Shown: piece after piece, positions 1 to 10,505 of the stretch
Numbering within the stretch: the first letter of the stretch is position 1
Layout: each line of letters begins with the position of its first letter
Position numbers and translations under genes: made by a program
Notes under the pieces: model-generated
The model's input: the letters and a program-made list of their open reading frames with translations, nothing else
Told to the model about the DNA's origin: nothing
The model's database searches: none
NCBI GenBank assembly: GCA_028284905.1
Contig: JANQQU010000093.1
Span: 310,001-374,000 of the forward strand
Source of the DNA: Calditrichia bacterium
GTDB lineage: Bacteria > Calditrichota > Calditrichia > RBG-13-44-9 > J075
Length of the DNA stretch: 64,000 bases
Direction: 5' to 3'

Positions 1-2024
1 GCTTGCAGATAGGCCCCGATGGCATTGCTGTAATCGGATACTCGTCGATAGGAACGGCCAAGATTACGCCAGCTGAAATCATCGGAAGGGTTAATCTCCA
101 ATGCTTTGCGATAAGCTTTTATCGCATTTGTGTTATCATCATTTCCGGCATAGACGCTGCCGAGATAATCGACTGCCAGCGCCCAACGGAGCCGCAGGGC
201 ATTTTCGCGTGCACCCATTTCTTTCAAGGATTTTACAATGTATTCGTGGATCTCCGGATCATAATCCATGCTAAGATGCAGCGCCATCAGGGACAATGCC
301 TTCAGGTCAATGTCATCACTTTCTGAGAGCCGCACTAAGCGCTCTACTATCGTCTTGCTCAGATCGCGCATATCCGGCCGCAGGAAACGTTTAATAAATG
401 CCGCCAATCCACTGACCTGACCAATTGGATGATCTATTTCCGGGCGCAATAATAATTTTGCCGCAGCAGTAATGTCGTAGACGTTCTCTGCTTCAAAGAT
501 TGCAGCAGTCATCGGATTATGAGGTTTACTGCTGCCATACCAGTCATCGACTTTTTGTTGCAGCCAGGCGACGGTTTTATCCTGATGACATTTTATACAG
601 GCATTTTCGATTCCGATGCTCGCATCAAACGCCGGGCGGGGAATTGGGATGACGTGGTCGGATCGGGCAAAAATGAGATCGTCCCCGAGTCCCTGATGTT
701 GAAGAAAAGGCATATGGCAGGAGGTACAGAGGCTGCCTTCCGAGCCGGGTTTATGAAAGGTGTGGGCTTCCGGTTCGATCGCCTTACTGGCGTGGCATCC
801 GGTGCATTGACCATCATCGAATCGCCCAACCAGTGCTTTGCCGGTAACGTCGCGATATTCCTGGGAATGCGGCGAATGGCAATCCACGCAGGTCATCGAC
901 CCATTGATGTAACAGTCGCTAAATAAATGATTTTGCTGATATGCAAACGAACGCACCCGTCCATCTGCTAAATAAGGTTCCGTGGCTAGCAGCGGGAGTT
1001 TCATGGAATAAAATTCCACGAGGTCATCTCCGGGAAGGTAATCATCCCGTAAGACATCTTTCACCGCATGGCACTGAAAGCAGACATCCAGGGAAGCATC
1101 TTTGCTGTAGGTTGCCAGTGCATCCATACCGATATCGGTTGTTGTGGCAAGGTCGGCAGTCTGCACAATCTCGATATGGCGCTTCCCGGGGCCGTGGCAG
1201 GATTCACAATTAATCTGCAAGGTGGTGAATTGGGTTTTATACTGGCGTTCTGCCGGATTGTAAGTAAGTAGAATCTGACTGCCATGGCAGTTCTGACAAT
1301 TGGAAGTACCAGCGATATTTCCCAGCATTCGGTGTGGATACCATTGGGCCAGATCGTCCAGGGCGATTTCCCGGGTAATTGGCACCCAATGCTCATTTTC
1401 CCGCAATTGCACAAACCAGATGTTCTCTTTACGAATAAAATCAAAAGGGAGAAAGCGTAGGGTGCCGTCGGGCAGTTCGGTAAAAAAGCTTTGCGTGCCG
1501 CCACCAATCATATGGCCGCCGCCCACCACCGCATCAACAGTGACGATGCGTTCCGGCTGACCCTCCTGGGTAACAACGAAGACGTATTTACCATCACTTT
1601 GCCGTTTTGGGATAACCACCGCATCTTTGAAACGTAGCGGCTTTCCGTCAAACTTCGCAATGATTTCCATCTTGTCCGGGTCCCCGCCGGCTTTCCCATG
1701 GGCCGATTCTTTCCAGGCAGCATATTCCTGGGCATGGCAGGACTGACAGGCTTCCGAACCGACAAAATCACTGAACTGCGTTTTCGGATAATTCGCTGGC
1801 AGGTCGGTAGAATGAATGGGACGCAGGCTGCTTCGTTCGATAATAGCCGGGCGGGCAGGTCTGCGGGAATTGCTGTCGAACCAATCGATAGTGGTGTAAA
1901 CTAACGCCAGGGCCGCAAGTATTGCTATCCCCGCCCAAATGAACTTCTTTCGGGACGATTTCCGCGCTGGTTGAGTGACAGGCTTCTCGGCCTTTTTGAT
2001 GTTTTTACGTTTTTTTTTACCCAT
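1..2024 (-). CDS. Octaheme cytochrome c with C-terminal TPRs (3' end outside window)
   Basis: A continuous reading frame runs leftward from ATG at 2024 to the window edge (about 674 codons, no stop), so the C-terminus is missing. The N-terminus is very basic, then has one hydrophobic segment (about residues 28-46) without a clear cleavage site, suggesting an inner-membrane anchor with a periplasmic body. Eight CXXCH heme sites are readable: CQSCH (C93), CQNCH, CESCH, CFQCH, CVDCH, CTGCH, CTSCH and CIKCH. The first is followed by a W-x-x-S-x-H-G type segment seen in cytochrome c554-like multiheme proteins. After the hemes comes an alpha-helical region, and the last visible part (SWRNLGRSYRR, then NAIGAYLQ) is TPR-like. 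It lies downstream of a tetraheme cytochrome and a TPR protein on the same strand. Role: electron transfer in the periplasm; the electron donor or acceptor cannot be read from sequence. Confidence 0.88.
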   Translation of the reverse strand, partial: MGKKKRKNIKKAEKPVTQPARKSSRKKFIWAGIAILAALALVYTTIDWFDSNSRRPARPAIIERSSLRPIHSTDLPANYPKTQFSDFVGSEACQSCHAQEYAAWKESAHGKAGGDPDKMEIIAKFDGKPLRFKDAVVIPKRQSDGKYVFVVTQEGQPERIVTVDAVVGGGHMIGGGTQSFFTELPDGTLRFLPFDFIRKENIWFVQLRENEHWVPITREIALDDLAQWYPHRMLGNIAGTSNCQNCHGSQILLTYNPAERQYKTQFTTLQINCESCHGPGKRHIEIVQTADLATTTDIGMDALATYSKDASLDVCFQCHAVKDVLRDDYLPGDDLVEFYSMKLPLLATEPYLADGRVRSFAYQQNHLFSDCYINGSMTCVDCHSPHSQEYRDVTGKALVGRFDDGQCTGCHASKAIEPEAHTFHKPGSEGSLCTSCHMPFLQHQGLGDDLIFARSDHVIPIPRPAFDASIGIENACIKCHQDKTVAWLQQKVDDWYGSSKPHNPMTAAIFEAENVYDITAAAKLLLRPEIDHPIGQVSGLAAFIKRFLRPDMRDLSKTIVERLVRLSESDDIDLKALSLMALHLSMDYDPEIHEYIVKSLKEMGARENALRLRWALAVDYLGSVYAGNDDNTNAIKAYRKALEINPSDDFSWRNLGRSYRRVSDYSNAIGAYLQ

Positions 2025-2064
2025 TGGAATATTTGAATTTAGGGTGGTTTTCGCTTTCTTGAAT

Positions 2065-2153
2065 TTAGCCACTGATGAACACAGATACACACTGATTAAA
2101 ACTCTTTTTTAAGATAAACTTATCCGTGTTCAACCGTGTAAATCCGTGGCTAA
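2065..2153. repeat. Imperfect inverted repeat between cytochrome genes
   Basis: The left arm starts TTAGCCACTGATGAACACAG and the right arm ends AAATCCGTGGCTAA. The right arm read backwards (TTAGCCACGGATTTACACGG...) matches the left over roughly 30 bases with mismatches, so a long imperfect hairpin can form. It fills most of the 140-base gap between the tetraheme and octaheme cytochrome genes. Repeats of this wording are common dispersed intergenic repeats in environmental bacteria (recollection, not searched). Confidence 0.7.
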
Positions 2154-2164
2154 TAAATAAAGTA

Positions 2165-3496
2165 CTAACGATCATCCCGAGACCAGCCCGGTCCTTCGCA
2201 ATCGCATAATGTTCGCATATATTTGACTAAATTAGTAATTTCCTGGTTACTTAGGCTGCCTCCCCAGGCCGGCATAGTATGGCTCTTATTAAGGATGTAA
2301 CCTCCGGCGTATACGCCATCCCAAAGGGTGTCATCCGGGCGTTGCTGCATGTATTCACTATCCGCGTGCCGGGTTGGCGAAACCGGCAAATGTGAAGCAT
2401 TAAAACCATCCCCATTGCCATCGCTGCCGTGGCAGGAAGCGCAATACCTGGCATAATTGCTTGCAGCTGTTTTTTCCAGATAAGCCGCTTCCGGCAAGGA
2501 GGTCGGCAAAGCAGTATACGATTGTTTCTTCGAATCCGTTCTTTGCTGTAATAAATAATTACTAATCAATGTGATCGTCTTTTCCGGCATCACAATTTTC
2601 GGCATCACCGAGCCGGGGGCATGATTTGCCGGATCTTTGATAATACCATAGACAAAAGATGGCTGTAACCGTTCATTTAACCCGGAAAGGTCCGGGCCAA
2701 TTATGCCCCCTTCTCCTTCCAAACGATGACAACCCACACAGGCAAGTTTTTCCCGTAAGAGTTTCTCGGCTTTGGCAAAGGAAAAAGCGCTGAGGGGAGT
2801 TGGCGTGAATACTGCCGTGTTTGATAGCGGGCTGGTATTTTTTATCAGGAAATCACTGAGTGTATCAACTTCATTTTCACTAAGGCGAAAGTCTGGATGG
2901 CGGCTGCCGCTACCGGGTAGAAAGCCATGACTGCGAATTGGTTGCGGACCTCTCAGAAATGCTTTCAGCCAGCCTGCTTTTACCCTTGCGCCTTCCCTTG
3001 CTAAATTCGGCGCTAAAGCAATCTCTGTTGCATCCACAGCATCAAGACGATGGCAAGCCTGGCAATTCAGGCTGCGGAAAATCATCGCGCCATCGTCGGC
3101 GCTCGTTTCCGAATATTTGCTGCGGGCAGCATTTGTCAACGGCATATTGAACGCTGGTGCAGCACTATCTCCGGGCAATTGTTTTCCCAAAAATAAGGTT
3201 AATGCCAGCGCTTCCTGCTCACTGAGATAAAAATCCGGCATCCGCGCATTGCCGATATCTTTTCGTACCTGGTAAGGGGTTTGTAAAAATTGCAGGAGAT
3301 AATCGGGGGGATAGCGGCGACCGGCATCGCTTAAATCCGGGGCTTTCTCATAAATAAGTTTGCTTTCCGGAATACCGTTATGGCAGTTACCACAGGCGAG
3401 ATCAGCCAGTAGCATTGAGGCTGGTGGCGCTGGTTGTCCATAACAGATGATACAGTTCAGTAAAATAAACAACAGGGAGGTTAAATACCTTCTCAA
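2165..3496 (-). CDS. Secreted tetraheme cytochrome c (tandem class I-like domains)
   Basis: A 443-residue protein with an N-terminal signal peptide (hydrophobic residues 5-19, cleavage likely near Gln21). Four CXXCH heme attachment sites lie at C35 (CGNCH), C145 (CQACH), C253 (CVGCH) and C352 (CASCH), each starting a separate mono-heme domain. The last two resemble cbb3-CcoP or class I domains (GEGGIIGPDLSGL after the third; GSDGNGDGFNASHLP after the fourth). MP motifs such as ARMPDF and SVMPK may supply the distal Met ligands. The start codon is TTG at 3496. The nearby ATG is out of frame and the next in-frame Met would remove the signal peptide. It lies 17 bases after the TPR gene stop and upstream of the octaheme gene, so the three are probably one transcript. 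Likely a periplasmic electron carrier; the partner is unknown. Confidence 0.87.
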   Translation of the reverse strand: MRRYLTSLLFILLNCIICYGQPAPPASMLLADLACGNCHNGIPESKLIYEKAPDLSDAGRRYPPDYLLQFLQTPYQVRKDIGNARMPDFYLSEQEALALTLFLGKQLPGDSAAPAFNMPLTNAARSKYSETSADDGAMIFRSLNCQACHRLDAVDATEIALAPNLAREGARVKAGWLKAFLRGPQPIRSHGFLPGSGSRHPDFRLSENEVDTLSDFLIKNTSPLSNTAVFTPTPLSAFSFAKAEKLLREKLACVGCHRLEGEGGIIGPDLSGLNERLQPSFVYGIIKDPANHAPGSVMPKIVMPEKTITLISNYLLQQRTDSKKQSYTALPTSLPEAAYLEKTAASNYARYCASCHGSDGNGDGFNASHLPVSPTRHADSEYMQQRPDDTLWDGVYAGGYILNKSHTMPAWGGSLSNQEITNLVKYMRTLCDCEGPGWSRDDR

Positions 3497-3513
3497 ATCA
3501 TAATGTCCTGATA

Positions 3514-4788
3514 TTATTGCGTTTGGGTCAATTGCTTGATCCGTTTTTCAGCGTGCGTTTTATGCTTAAAGTATTTGTCGGGAGCATTCTGTATAAATTT
3601 ACTGTAACTCTCAATAGCGTTGTGAAAATTGCCCATTTCTTCGAAGGTATGTGCCTTTTGATAATAAATCCAGAAATTTTTTGGGTCTAGAGAAAGTGCC
3701 TTGTCGAAGTTGACGATGGATATTTCGAAATCCCGGTTTTTTCGATACGCTTCTGCCCGTTGGTAATAAGCTTTTCCGAAATCCGGTTTAAGCGCAATTG
3801 CCCGGGTATAATCTTTGATTGCTTCCAGCGGCTGGTCCATATCATAGTAGGCCTGGCCGCGTTGATAAAATATTTGCACGGAATCTGCAGATAGTATCGC
3901 CTTCGTTATCGCCAGACTGTAATCCTCAATGGCAGCCTGGTAAGATTTCATATCCTTGTAAATTCTTCCGCGATTCCAGTATGCCCGATAAGATTTGTCG
4001 TTCAAAGAAATGATCGCATTAAAATCTGCGAGGGCTTCTTCAAATTTTTTCTCCTTCCGCCGGGCGATTCCTCTCATTTCGTAAGCGTCCAGGACATGGG
4101 AAGAATACTGGTAGTTTGAATCTGTTTTTGCAACCTCTTCGTGAATTTCAAGCGCTTTCTGGTAATTGTCCTGTAAAACCAGGGCGCGGATTGACTCCGT
4201 AAAAGAAGGTGAAAAGTCTGGTGCCAATTCTATCGCGCGGTTCAAGTCTGCCAATGCTCGATCAAGCTCCCTGGTAAATATTAAGCAATGGCCGCGATAA
4301 AAATAGGGCAGAAAACTATCTGGAGAAAGTTCTACGGCTTTATCAAAGTCTGCCATTGCGAGCGAATAATTGCTGAGCGCTTCCTGAACTTTGCCGCGAA
4401 ATAGATACAATGGCATATAATTCGGATTACCGAGAATTAAATTCCCATAAGATGGTAGTGCTTCCTCCAATCCTTTTTTGGCAACAATAGTTAATTTTAT
4501 CCAAAATATGGTTCTTGCCAATCTGGGCGATATTTGTTTACGGTTGGCATCTTCCGCTATCACGCTTAAAAGATGGCGTTCCGATGAATTGGCCAGGTAA
4601 GGATGATGGGCCGCTGCATTAAATAACGAGATCGCCTCAGCGAAATCTCCCTTAGCCCCCTTTTCTTGCCCTTCCTTGTAGATGTCTATATGTTTTGCAA
4701 ATTCATCTGGATAAATTTCCTTTTGTGCAAGCCCATAAAGGGAAAATAGAAAAATAGAGAGTAATATTAACAGCGATAGCCGGTTCAT
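3514..4788 (-). CDS. Secreted tetratricopeptide-repeat protein
   Basis: The preferred start is ATG 4788, which gives a clean signal peptide (MNRLSLLILLSIFLFSLYG, then LAQ) and a Shine-Dalgarno sequence TTTAGGAGTA just upstream. A longer frame from 4869 adds 27 residues with no RBS. The mature protein (about 400 residues) is almost entirely TPRs, for example ALADLNRAIELAPDFSP, AIEDYSLAITKA, AIKDYTRAIALKPDFGKAY and SIVNFDKALSLDPKNFW, so it is probably a periplasmic scaffold. It is the first gene of the leftward cluster with two multiheme cytochromes, and the octaheme protein also carries TPRs. A role in assembling or docking cytochromes is inference from context only. Confidence 0.85.
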   Translation of the reverse strand: MNRLSLLILLSIFLFSLYGLAQKEIYPDEFAKHIDIYKEGQEKGAKGDFAEAISLFNAAAHHPYLANSSERHLLSVIAEDANRKQISPRLARTIFWIKLTIVAKKGLEEALPSYGNLILGNPNYMPLYLFRGKVQEALSNYSLAMADFDKAVELSPDSFLPYFYRGHCLIFTRELDRALADLNRAIELAPDFSPSFTESIRALVLQDNYQKALEIHEEVAKTDSNYQYSSHVLDAYEMRGIARRKEKKFEEALADFNAIISLNDKSYRAYWNRGRIYKDMKSYQAAIEDYSLAITKAILSADSVQIFYQRGQAYYDMDQPLEAIKDYTRAIALKPDFGKAYYQRAEAYRKNRDFEISIVNFDKALSLDPKNFWIYYQKAHTFEEMGNFHNAIESYSKFIQNAPDKYFKHKTHAEKRIKQLTQTQ

Positions 4789-4909
4789 AATACTCCTAAA
4801 GTTTATGGAAAGTTTGTTTTTCCAAGGTAATAGAAACCAGGGGAATAAGTCAAACCGAAAATCGCCCAAGCGAATTTGAAGATGTCATGTGCAAGAAATC
4901 ACATTCCGG

Positions 4910-4939
4910 TTGCAATTGATCACTTCCCTTTTATATAAT
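4910..4939 (+). promoter_or_regulatory. Predicted sigma70-type promoter for icmF
   Basis: TTGCAA (4910-4915) and TATAAT (4934-4939) are separated by 18 bases, 86 bases upstream of the icmF start. The -10 is a perfect consensus. The site lies in the gap between divergent genes (TPR gene leftward, icmF rightward). Confidence 0.55.
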
Positions 4940-5024
4940 GAGAATTAAGGTGGTGGATCAGTTTCATAAGCGAGGCGTTCAGTAGCCTCCGGCAAAATAT
5001 TGGTTTTAATAACGGGGTAGTTTT

Positions 5025-8000
5025 ATGGCGACAGTTCATTATGCAGTTGAAGAAAAAATTCGAATTGTAACGGCAGCATCGCTTTTTGACGGGCATGATG
5101 CCAGCATTAACATCATGCGGAGAATTTTACAAAGCTCCGGCGCGGAAGTAATTCATCTCGGGCACAATCGCTCCGTGCACGAAATCGTCGAATGTGCCAT
5201 CCAGGAAGATGTGCAGGCAGTGGCGATTACCAGCTACCAGGGCGGGCATATCGAATATTTCAAGTATATGTACGATCTCCTGAATGAGCGTGGCGCCGGG
5301 CACATCAAAATTTTCGGTGGGGGAGGGGGCACTATTCTGCCTTCGGAAATCGAAGAATTGCATGCATATGGCATCGCCCGCATCTATTCCCCGGAAGACG
5401 GTCGTTCTCTCGGTTTGCAGGGAATGATAGACGATTTGCTGAAAAAAGCAGACGAACGTCCCAAGATACCGCTGCCGGAAGAACTGGAGAAAATAAAATC
5501 CCGTGATACCCTGGCGATTTCCCAGGGCATCTCCTTTATCGAAAATTACCCGGAAGCGTCGGAAAGTTTTGTAAAAGAACTGGCGGACAGCGCTGCTGTC
5601 TCCGGCGTGCCGGTTCTGGGAATCACCGGAACTGGCGGGGCGGGAAAATCTTCTTTGACCGATGAATTGGTCCGCCGCTTTATCACTGATTTTACTGATA
5701 AAACCATCGCGATAATCTCCGTCGATCCATCGAAGCGGAAGACCGGTGGTGCTTTGCTCGGTGATCGTATTCGCATGAATGCCATCTACAATCCTCGGGT
5801 ATACATGCGCTCTTTTGCTACCCGTCAAGCGCACCTGGCCCTGAATACTACCATTGTTCCTGCCGTTAATCTACTGAAGACTGCCGGGTTTGATCTGGTG
5901 ATTGTCGAAACCGCCGGCATTGGGCAGAGCGACTCGGAGATTACCGAGATCGCCGATGTTTCGGTTTATGTAATGACCCCGGAATATGGTGCTGCCACCC
6001 AGCTGGAAAAAATTGACATGATCGATTTTGCCGATTTGGTAGCCTTAAATAAATTCGATAAGCGCGGCGCGCTTGATGCGTTGCGGGATGTCCAGAAACA
6101 ATATCAGCGCGGTCATGGTTTTTGGGAGAAAGATCCGAAAACCATGCCGGTATATGGCACCATTGCTTCCCAGTTTAATGATCCCGGCACCAACACTTTT
6201 TATCGTCACATCATCGATTGCCTGGTAGAAAAGCAAGGGCTGGATTGGGAGTCGCAATATTCCGTTGATGGCAAGATGAGCGAGAAAGTCTACATAATTC
6301 CGCCGGACCGGGTGCGCTACCTGGCCGAGATTGCCGAGATTAGTGACCGCTATAATACTTATGTGGAGAAGCAGGTTGTTTTGGCCCGGCAAGCCTATCA
6401 GCTGCAGGGCACCATCGATCTGCTGAAATCCCGGAATGCGGATACCAGCGAGTTGGATGCGACACTGTCAGAAGTGCAGCGGTCCCTCGATAAAGATGCG
6501 CAGGAAATTCTCGATAGCTGGGCGGATACGAAGAAGCGCTATCAGGAAAAAGAATTCGTTTACAAAGTGCGCGACAAGGAAATTCGCGTGGAAAATTTCA
6601 GCGAATCACTCAGTCATTTGCAGATCCCCAAGATCAGTCTGCCGAAGTATCATGACTGGGGCGATATCGTTAAATGGGTGCTGACAGAGAATGTGCCTGG
6701 TGAATTTCCTTTTACTGCCGGGGTATATCCGTTTAAGCGAACCGGTGAGGATCCCACCCGGATGTTTGCCGGCGAAGGAGGCCCGGAACGCACCAATCGC
6801 CGCTTCCACTACCTGAGCCATGGCATGCCGGCGGCGCGTTTGAGCACTGCTTTCGATTCCGTGACGCTCTACGGAGAAGATCCTGCTTATCGACCGGACA
6901 TCTACGGGAAAGTGGGAAACTCCGGTGTAAGCATCGCTACTTTGGATGATGCCAAGAAACTGTATTCCGGCTTCGATCTTTGCCAGCCAACGACCTCGGT
7001 GTCGATGACCATCAACGGCCCGGCGCCAATGCTGCTGGGATTTTTCATGAATGCCGCAATTGATCAACAATGTGAAATTTACATTCGCGAAAACGGACTT
7101 ACGGAAAAAGTAAATAAGCAGATTGATAAAATATTTAAAAACAAAGGGATGGCACGGCCGGTTTACAACGGAGATTTGCCGGATGGCAATGATGGCCTTG
7201 GCCTGATGTTGCTTGGCATTACCGGCGATAAGGTGCTGCCGGCAGATGTTTACGAGAAGATTAAAGCTGATACCATTTCGCGGGTGCGCGGGACGGTGCA
7301 GGCAGACATTCTCAAGGAAGACCAGGCACAGAATACCTGTATTTTTTCCACGGAATTCGCGCTGCGCATGATGGGCGATATTCAATCCTATTTCTCGGAA
7401 AACAAGGTGCGTAATTTTTACTCGGTTTCGATTTCCGGTTATCATATCGCCGAAGCCGGTGCAAACCCGATTAGCCAGTTGGCCTTTACCCTGGCGAATG
7501 GTTTTACTTTCGTGGAGTATTATCTCAGTCGCGGACTGCATATCGATAGCTTTGCCCCGAATCTTTCCTTCTTCTTCAGTAACGGTATCGATCCGGAATA
7601 CGCGGTAATTGGCCGGGTGGCGCGACGCATCTGGTCGAAGGCGATCAAATACAAATATGGCGGAAACAAGCGTTCGCAGATGCTGAAATATCATATCCAG
7701 ACCTCAGGGCGTTCTCTACACGCGCAGGAAATTGACTTCAATGATATCCGCACTACCTTGCAGGCGCTTTATGCTATTTATGATAATTGTAATTCCCTGC
7801 ACACCAACGCTTACGACGAAGCGATTACCACCCCGACGGAAGAATCGGTGCGCCGCGCCGTGGCAATTCAGCTGATCATCAACAAAGAGTTGGGACTGGC
7901 GAAAAATGAGAATCCGATCCAGGGCGCGTTTATCATCGAGGAATTGACTGATCTCGTCGAAGAAGCGGTATTGGCGGAGTTTCGTCGTATTACCGATCGT

Positions 8001-8387
8001 GGTGGCGTGCTCGGCGCCATGGAAACGATGTATCAGCGTAATAAAATTCAGGAAGAATCGTTGCATTATGAATCGCTGAAACATAATGGGAAATTACCGA
8101 TAATCGGGGTAAATACCTTCCTGAACAAAAATGGTTCACCGCAGCAATTGCCGAATGAAGTGATCCGTTCTACCGAGGATGAAAAACGTTTCCAGATTGC
8201 TGCCGTGGAGGCGTTTCGGGAGAGCAATGCCGCTGAATCCGAATCAGGCTTACAAGAATTGAGAACCGCCGCCCTGCAGCATGAAAATGTTTTTACGGCA
8301 CTCATGGAAGTTTGTAAAGTCGCTTCGCTGGGAGAAATCTCCGCGGCGCTCTATGAGGTTGGTGGACAGTATCGCCGGAATATGTAG
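5025..8387 (+). CDS. icmF: Fused isobutyryl-CoA mutase (IcmF)
   Basis: An 1120-residue adenosylcobalamin-dependent mutase interconverting isobutyryl-CoA and n-butyryl-CoA, with a built-in G-protein chaperone. Domains: N-terminal B12-binding domain with the DGHDAS motif (H24 is the expected cobalt ligand) to about residue 145; MeaB-type GTPase with P-loop GTGGAGKS near residues 202-209; linker of about 150 residues; and the TIM-barrel substrate domain from about residue 560, recognisable by [20 protein letters not shown] and [12 protein letters not shown], then [11 protein letters not shown]. This order and length are those of IcmF rather than methylmalonyl-CoA mutase, whose subunits and chaperone are separate genes. 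It is cytosolic, involved in valine and branched-chain acyl-CoA metabolism. It appears monocistronic, and no acyl-CoA partner gene is adjacent. Family assignment is firm; exact substrate preference (isobutyryl or related) is inferred from the family. Confidence 0.96.
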   Translation: MATVHYAVEEKIRIVTAASLFDGHDASINIMRRILQSSGAEVIHLGHNRSVHEIVECAIQEDVQAVAITSYQGGHIEYFKYMYDLLNERGAGHIKIFGGGGGTILPSEIEELHAYGIARIYSPEDGRSLGLQGMIDDLLKKADERPKIPLPEELEKIKSRDTLAISQGISFIENYPEASESFVKELADSAAVSGVPVLGITGTGGAGKSSLTDELVRRFITDFTDKTIAIISVDPSKRKTGGALLGDRIRMNAIYNPRVYMRSFATRQAHLALNTTIVPAVNLLKTAGFDLVIVETAGIGQSDSEITEIADVSVYVMTPEYGAATQLEKIDMIDFADLVALNKFDKRGALDALRDVQKQYQRGHGFWEKDPKTMPVYGTIASQFNDPGTNTFYRHIIDCLVEKQGLDWESQYSVDGKMSEKVYIIPPDRVRYLAEIAEISDRYNTYVEKQVVLARQAYQLQGTIDLLKSRNADTSELDATLSEVQRSLDKDAQEILDSWADTKKRYQEKEFVYKVRDKEIRVENFSESLSHLQIPKISLPKYHDWGDIVKWVLTENVPGEFPFTAGVYPFKRTGEDPTRMFAGEGGPERTNRRFHYLSHGMPAARLSTAFDSVTLYGEDPAYRPDIYGKVGNSGVSIATLDDAKKLYSGFDLCQPTTSVSMTINGPAPMLLGFFMNAAIDQQCEIYIRENGLTEKVNKQIDKIFKNKGMARPVYNGDLPDGNDGLGLMLLGITGDKVLPADVYEKIKADTISRVRGTVQADILKEDQAQNTCIFSTEFALRMMGDIQSYFSENKVRNFYSVSISGYHIAEAGANPISQLAFTLANGFTFVEYYLSRGLHIDSFAPNLSFFFSNGIDPEYAVIGRVARRIWSKAIKYKYGGNKRSQMLKYHIQTSGRSLHAQEIDFNDIRTTLQALYAIYDNCNSLHTNAYDEAITTPTEESVRRAVAIQLIINKELGLAKNENPIQGAFIIEELTDLVEEAVLAEFRRITDRGGVLGAMETMYQRNKIQEESLHYESLKHNGKLPIIGVNTFLNKNGSPQQLPNEVIRSTEDEKRFQIAAVEAFRESNAAESESGLQELRTAALQHENVFTALMEVCKVASLGEISAALYEVGGQYRRNM

Positions 8388-8413
8388 GACGAGTAGCAGT
8401 GGCAGTTAGCAAT

Positions 8414-8432
8414 AAAAAAGTCGCAGCCGACT
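8414..8432 (-). terminator. Intrinsic terminator of the TPR histidine kinase gene
   Basis: Read on the minus strand, AGTCG-GCTG-CGACT is followed by a run of six T residues, 20 bases beyond the kinase stop codon. A larger surrounding imperfect inverted repeat (GGCAGT/ACTGCC) may also help end icmF transcription from the other side. Confidence 0.6.
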
Positions 8433-8451
8433 GCCATTGCCCCTATCATTA

Positions 8452-10374
8452 TCAATGCTTGCCATCATCCATCGCATCCGGCAGTAGCTCCTGCAAATTC
8501 TCTGGAATGCTGATGGTGAATGTGCTGCCCATGCCAACGGTACTAGCGACATCGATTTTCCCCTGGTGTTTATTGATGATATTCAGAGAAGTATAGAGCC
8601 CGGTGGTCATTTTAACCCGGGCATGATCCCGGTTAAAGCCCGGTTCAAAAAGAGTGGCCAGGCGTTCTGCCGGAATTCCTTTCCCGCTATCGGAAACTTC
8701 AATACAGATATTTCCATCAGCTAAATACGTCCTAATCGCGATGCTGCCCTCGCCGGGCGTCGCCTGAATGGCGTTGAGCAATAAATTCATAAATACCTGG
8801 TTCATCTCGTTGGAATAAACGTAGATCTCCGGAATTTCTCCATATTCCTTTCGAACGGTAATGGCCTCCGGAATTTCGTGGCCAATCAGTGTTAAGGTGC
8901 TATCAATACCGGCATGGAGATCTGCTTTTTGAAATGGGGCTTCATCCAGACGGGTGAAATTTTTCAGACTGTCGATAATTCTGATAATGCGATCTGCCGC
9001 AGTGTTGTTGTTTTCACTATTTTGCTGCAATATTTTTATCGATTTCTGAAATTGCTTCGCAACAGCTTCCGGGGGATCAAAGCTCTCCAAAACGCCGGAT
9101 AACTTGTCTGCAATACGATTGGAGATATCATTCCCGCTCTTGATTGCCCCGATGGGCGTGTTGATTTCGTGAGCGATACCTGCGGCTAAATTACCCAATG
9201 CGACCATCTTGCCCGATTGTACGATTTGCGCCTGGGTGGCATGCAGCTTTGCGAGTGTCTCCTTCAGCTCCACATTTCTTAAGCGGTAAATTTCCGCCTC
9301 TTTCCGGGAAGCTTCCAACTCGTAAACAGTCTGCATATTTTTCAGCCTTTGATCGACACTTTCCCGAAAAATGGTGTTTTCCACCTTGTGTAGCGCTTTG
9401 TGATGATGCAGCGCTTTGTCAAAATTCTCCAGCTGTTCATGAAGCGCTGCCAGGGCAGCATGAGCCTGTGCAACTTTTGGCCAGGCTTTAATTTCCTCAG
9501 AAAGGGCCAGCGCTCTTTCGTTCATCTCCAATGCCTTGTCGAGTTTTGCTGTATGGCTAAAGAGCTCCCCTAAATCCAGAAGTGTCGTTGCGGCTGCGGC
9601 GCTGTAGGAAAGTTCTTCCCGGATTGCCAGGCTTTCCTGATGATATGCTAAAGCCTCGTCATACTGCGCAAGCTTTTGATAAGTCCGTCCAATACTGTTT
9701 AAACTGCGAGATTCGCCTCTTTTATATTTCATAGAGCGATGTATTGCCAACGCTTGCTGCTGATAATCCAGCGCTTTCTCATAATTTCCCATAAAGTGAT
9801 GGGCATTGCCTAATCCGTTTAAACTGCGCGATTTCCCCAGGGGATAATCGATATCTTTGAGCTTTTCAAAGCCTTGCCGGTAACTTTCTAATGACTTCTC
9901 ATATTCTTTCAGATCACGATAAAAGCTGCCGAGAAAAGTATATGTCATGCCTTCCCATTTCCCGTCCTGAAGCTCCTGGTAAATCTGTAACGCCCGGTTT
10001 GCTGATGCCAATGCCCGGTCAAAATCACCAAATCCCCAGACGATTGGCGCGATGATAATATTGGCATGCCCTTCCCCATGGCGATCATTGTTTTCTTCAC
10101 ACCATGCTAAGGCCTCGCTTAAATACGGCAATGCTTTTTCAACTTCATTGGGAAAATGTAAGGCACCACGGTTGAGCAGCGCTCGTATTTTTCCTTTTTC
10201 ATATTGTAGATTTTCAGCCATGGCACTGCCTTGTTCAACTAGCTTCTGGGCTTTTTTTCGGTCAGTAATCCAGAGTTCCCAGACCAGTTCGTTAATGATA
10301 TCTACTTTTTCCGGAGTCTCTTCTTTGATCGTATGCAACCGTGCTTCAAGCTGGGCAATGGTGTTTTTTTTCAT
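8452..10374 (-). CDS. Soluble TPR-containing sensor histidine kinase
   Basis: 640 residues from ATG 10374. An upstream in-frame extension to 10560 would overlap the preceding gene and adds unrelated residues. Layout: helical TPRs (about residues 1-340) with LGNAHHFMGNYEKALDYQQQALAIHRSM-type units also seen in LGN/Rapsyn-like proteins; a coiled-coil stretch; HisKA H-box AHEINTPIGA with phospho-acceptor H402; and HATPase with N-box (MNLLLNAIQATPGEG) and G1 box (DSGKGIP). No membrane segment or signal peptide was seen, so it senses a cytoplasmic or protein-borne signal through its TPRs. No receiver domain is encoded next to it, so the response regulator is elsewhere. It lies 131 bases downstream of the large hybrid sensor on the same strand and may be co-transcribed. 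Confidence 0.92.
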   Translation of the reverse strand: MKKNTIAQLEARLHTIKEETPEKVDIINELVWELWITDRKKAQKLVEQGSAMAENLQYEKGKIRALLNRGALHFPNEVEKALPYLSEALAWCEENNDRHGEGHANIIIAPIVWGFGDFDRALASANRALQIYQELQDGKWEGMTYTFLGSFYRDLKEYEKSLESYRQGFEKLKDIDYPLGKSRSLNGLGNAHHFMGNYEKALDYQQQALAIHRSMKYKRGESRSLNSIGRTYQKLAQYDEALAYHQESLAIREELSYSAAAATTLLDLGELFSHTAKLDKALEMNERALALSEEIKAWPKVAQAHAALAALHEQLENFDKALHHHKALHKVENTIFRESVDQRLKNMQTVYELEASRKEAEIYRLRNVELKETLAKLHATQAQIVQSGKMVALGNLAAGIAHEINTPIGAIKSGNDISNRIADKLSGVLESFDPPEAVAKQFQKSIKILQQNSENNNTAADRIIRIIDSLKNFTRLDEAPFQKADLHAGIDSTLTLIGHEIPEAITVRKEYGEIPEIYVYSNEMNQVFMNLLLNAIQATPGEGSIAIRTYLADGNICIEVSDSGKGIPAERLATLFEPGFNRDHARVKMTTGLYTSLNIINKHQGKIDVASTVGMGSTFTISIPENLQELLPDAMDDGKH

Positions 10375-10505
10375 GAAGTATGTGTACTTTCTTCTTTGAT
10401 CGTATTGCAAGAGTATTGCTTGCTTTTCTAAGCTGTCATTGGCCCAGAGGGATCCTTCGGAGTAATGACGGATATTCCTAAATCTATAGTTATAAAAGTA
10501 GTGTT

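Noticed and set aside
1061-1771. Two leftward open frames in the cytochrome region (148 and 87 codons)
   Set aside because: They are in another frame of the same strand as the octaheme cytochrome, whose frame is open throughout and carries the CXXCH motifs.
6606-7694. Long antisense open frame (362 codons) inside icmF
   Set aside because: Antisense shadow of a strongly conserved mutase domain; no RBS, no recognisable domain.
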